A DNA stretch of 64,000 nucleotides. Origin: Acidithiobacillus ferrooxidans ATCC 23270 (GTDB lineage: Bacteria; Pseudomonadota; Gammaproteobacteria; Acidithiobacillales; Acidithiobacillaceae). The position numbers and the translations under genes were made by a program. The notes beneath the pieces are model-generated. The model saw nothing but the letters and a program-made list of their open reading frames with translations. It was not told where the DNA came from and ran no database searches. Numbering within the stretch: the first letter of the stretch is position 1; each line of letters starts with the position of its first letter. This document shows, one piece after another, positions 63,583 to 64,000 of the stretch. The DNA lies in contig NC_011761.1 of the NCBI RefSeq assembly GCF_000021485.1, positions 1,208,001-1,272,000 on the forward strand, read 5' to 3'.

Positions 63583-64000
63583 ATGTCTTCAGAAACCATT
63601 ACCGTCGGTCAACCCGCACCCCGGTTTCATGCCGCCGCCTATGGCAAGGCGGCTTCCATCAGCCTCGATGACCTGCGCGGAAAGGTTGTGGTGCTCTATT
63701 TCTACCCCAAGGATGACACGCCGGGTTGTACGACAGAGGGCCAGGAGTTCACGGCGCTCTACCCGGAATTCCAGGCCGCTGGCGCGGAAATTCTGGGGGT
63801 TTCCCGAGACACCCTCGCCAGCCATGAAAAGTTTTCCTGCAAGTTCAATTTCCCGTTCCCGCTCTTGGCTGATACCGATGCAGCACTTTGCAACGCCTTT
63901 GATGTGCTCAAGAAAAAGAACAATTACGGCAAAGTCAGTATCGGTGTCGAACGCAGCACTTTCGTGATCGACCGGGAGGGCAAAATCGCCTACATCGGGC
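63583..64000 (+). CDS. bcp: Bcp-type peroxiredoxin (thioredoxin-dependent), 5' part
   Basis: Reduces hydroperoxides. 139 codons are visible, cut by the window end. Start ETITVGQPAPRF, LRGKVVVLYFYPKDDTPGCT near 29-48 with the peroxidatic Cys in PGCTTEGQEF, and SRDTLASHEKFSCKFNFPFP near 76-95. The position five residues on, which holds the resolving Cys in E. coli Bcp, is Gln here, so this belongs to the one-Cys-like or long-range-Cys subgroup. CAGGAG precedes the ATG. Confidence 0.93.
   Translation, partial: MSSETITVGQPAPRFHAAAYGKAASISLDDLRGKVVVLYFYPKDDTPGCTTEGQEFTALYPEFQAAGAEILGVSRDTLASHEKFSCKFNFPFPLLADTDAALCNAFDVLKKKNNYGKVSIGVERSTFVIDREGKIAYIG

Overview
The window reads as chromosome of an acidophilic, chemolithoautotrophic gammaproteobacterium-like organism, most probably Acidithiobacillus (class Acidithiobacillia). 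The reasons are a Cyc2-like haem-porin fusion followed by a dihaem c4-type cytochrome, the insertion of gnnA and gnnB between lpxA and lpxB (the arrangement described for A. ferrooxidans), and gene orders shared with the Beta/Gammaproteobacteria. The genus is an inference; no 16S gene or database search was available.

Layout. 1-14.9 kb is conserved housekeeping: the 5' part of nadB (leftward) divergent from rpoE-rseA-degP; lepA-lepB-DUF4845-rnc-era-recO-pdxJ-acpS; ugd and an ADP-heptose kinase gene; ttcA, hslO and the tmRNA gene ssrA. 14.9-18.8 kb is an accessory island lying directly against the 3' end of ssrA. It carries two intact toxin-antitoxin modules (PrlF/YhaV and a DUF1778/GNAT pair), an excisionase-like HTH gene, and broken remains of hsdM, a RhuM-family gene and a Fic-family gene. 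18.8-23 kb has an LpxH-like metallophosphatase, a DUF2934 gene, two GT4 glycosyltransferases, and a decayed second copy of the phosphatase C-terminus. 23.0-25.6 kb holds a long leader and the Cyc2-like/c4 cytochrome pair. 25.6-29.0 kb has a CDF metal exporter divergent from a truncated MerR gene, a proline-rich lipoprotein with a 54-bp repeat, and an RhlE-type helicase.

29.0-38.0 kb is a complete phosphate regulon: phoB-phoR-[Pho box]-pstS-pstC-pstA-pstB-phoU-ppx, with a dedA gene after it. 38.1-58.8 kb is a long co-directional run: rpsB-tsf-pyrH-frr-uppS-cdsA-dxr-rseP-bamA-ompH-lpxD-fabZ-lpxA-gnnA-gnnB-lpxB-rnhB-dnaE-accA-tilS. Translation start-up, nucleotide supply, isoprenoid and phospholipid precursors, outer-membrane assembly and lipid A synthesis are tied together by many 1-20 nt overlaps. 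The last part has pyrC and dksA (leftward), an HAD phosphatase, a Fur-family regulator (leftward) and the start of a Bcp-type peroxiredoxin cut by the window end.

Functional threads. Envelope stress (RpoE/RseA/DegP at one end, RseP with BamA/OmpH at the other), an acid-stable lipid A with amide-linked chains (GnnA/GnnB), phosphate scavenging, and an outer-membrane-to-periplasm electron route that is separate from any terminal oxidase genes here. The most interesting items are the cytochrome pair, the ssrA island with its decaying defence genes, the truncated MerR facing an intact metal-responsive promoter, and the phosphatase/glycosyltransferase block with its relic copy.
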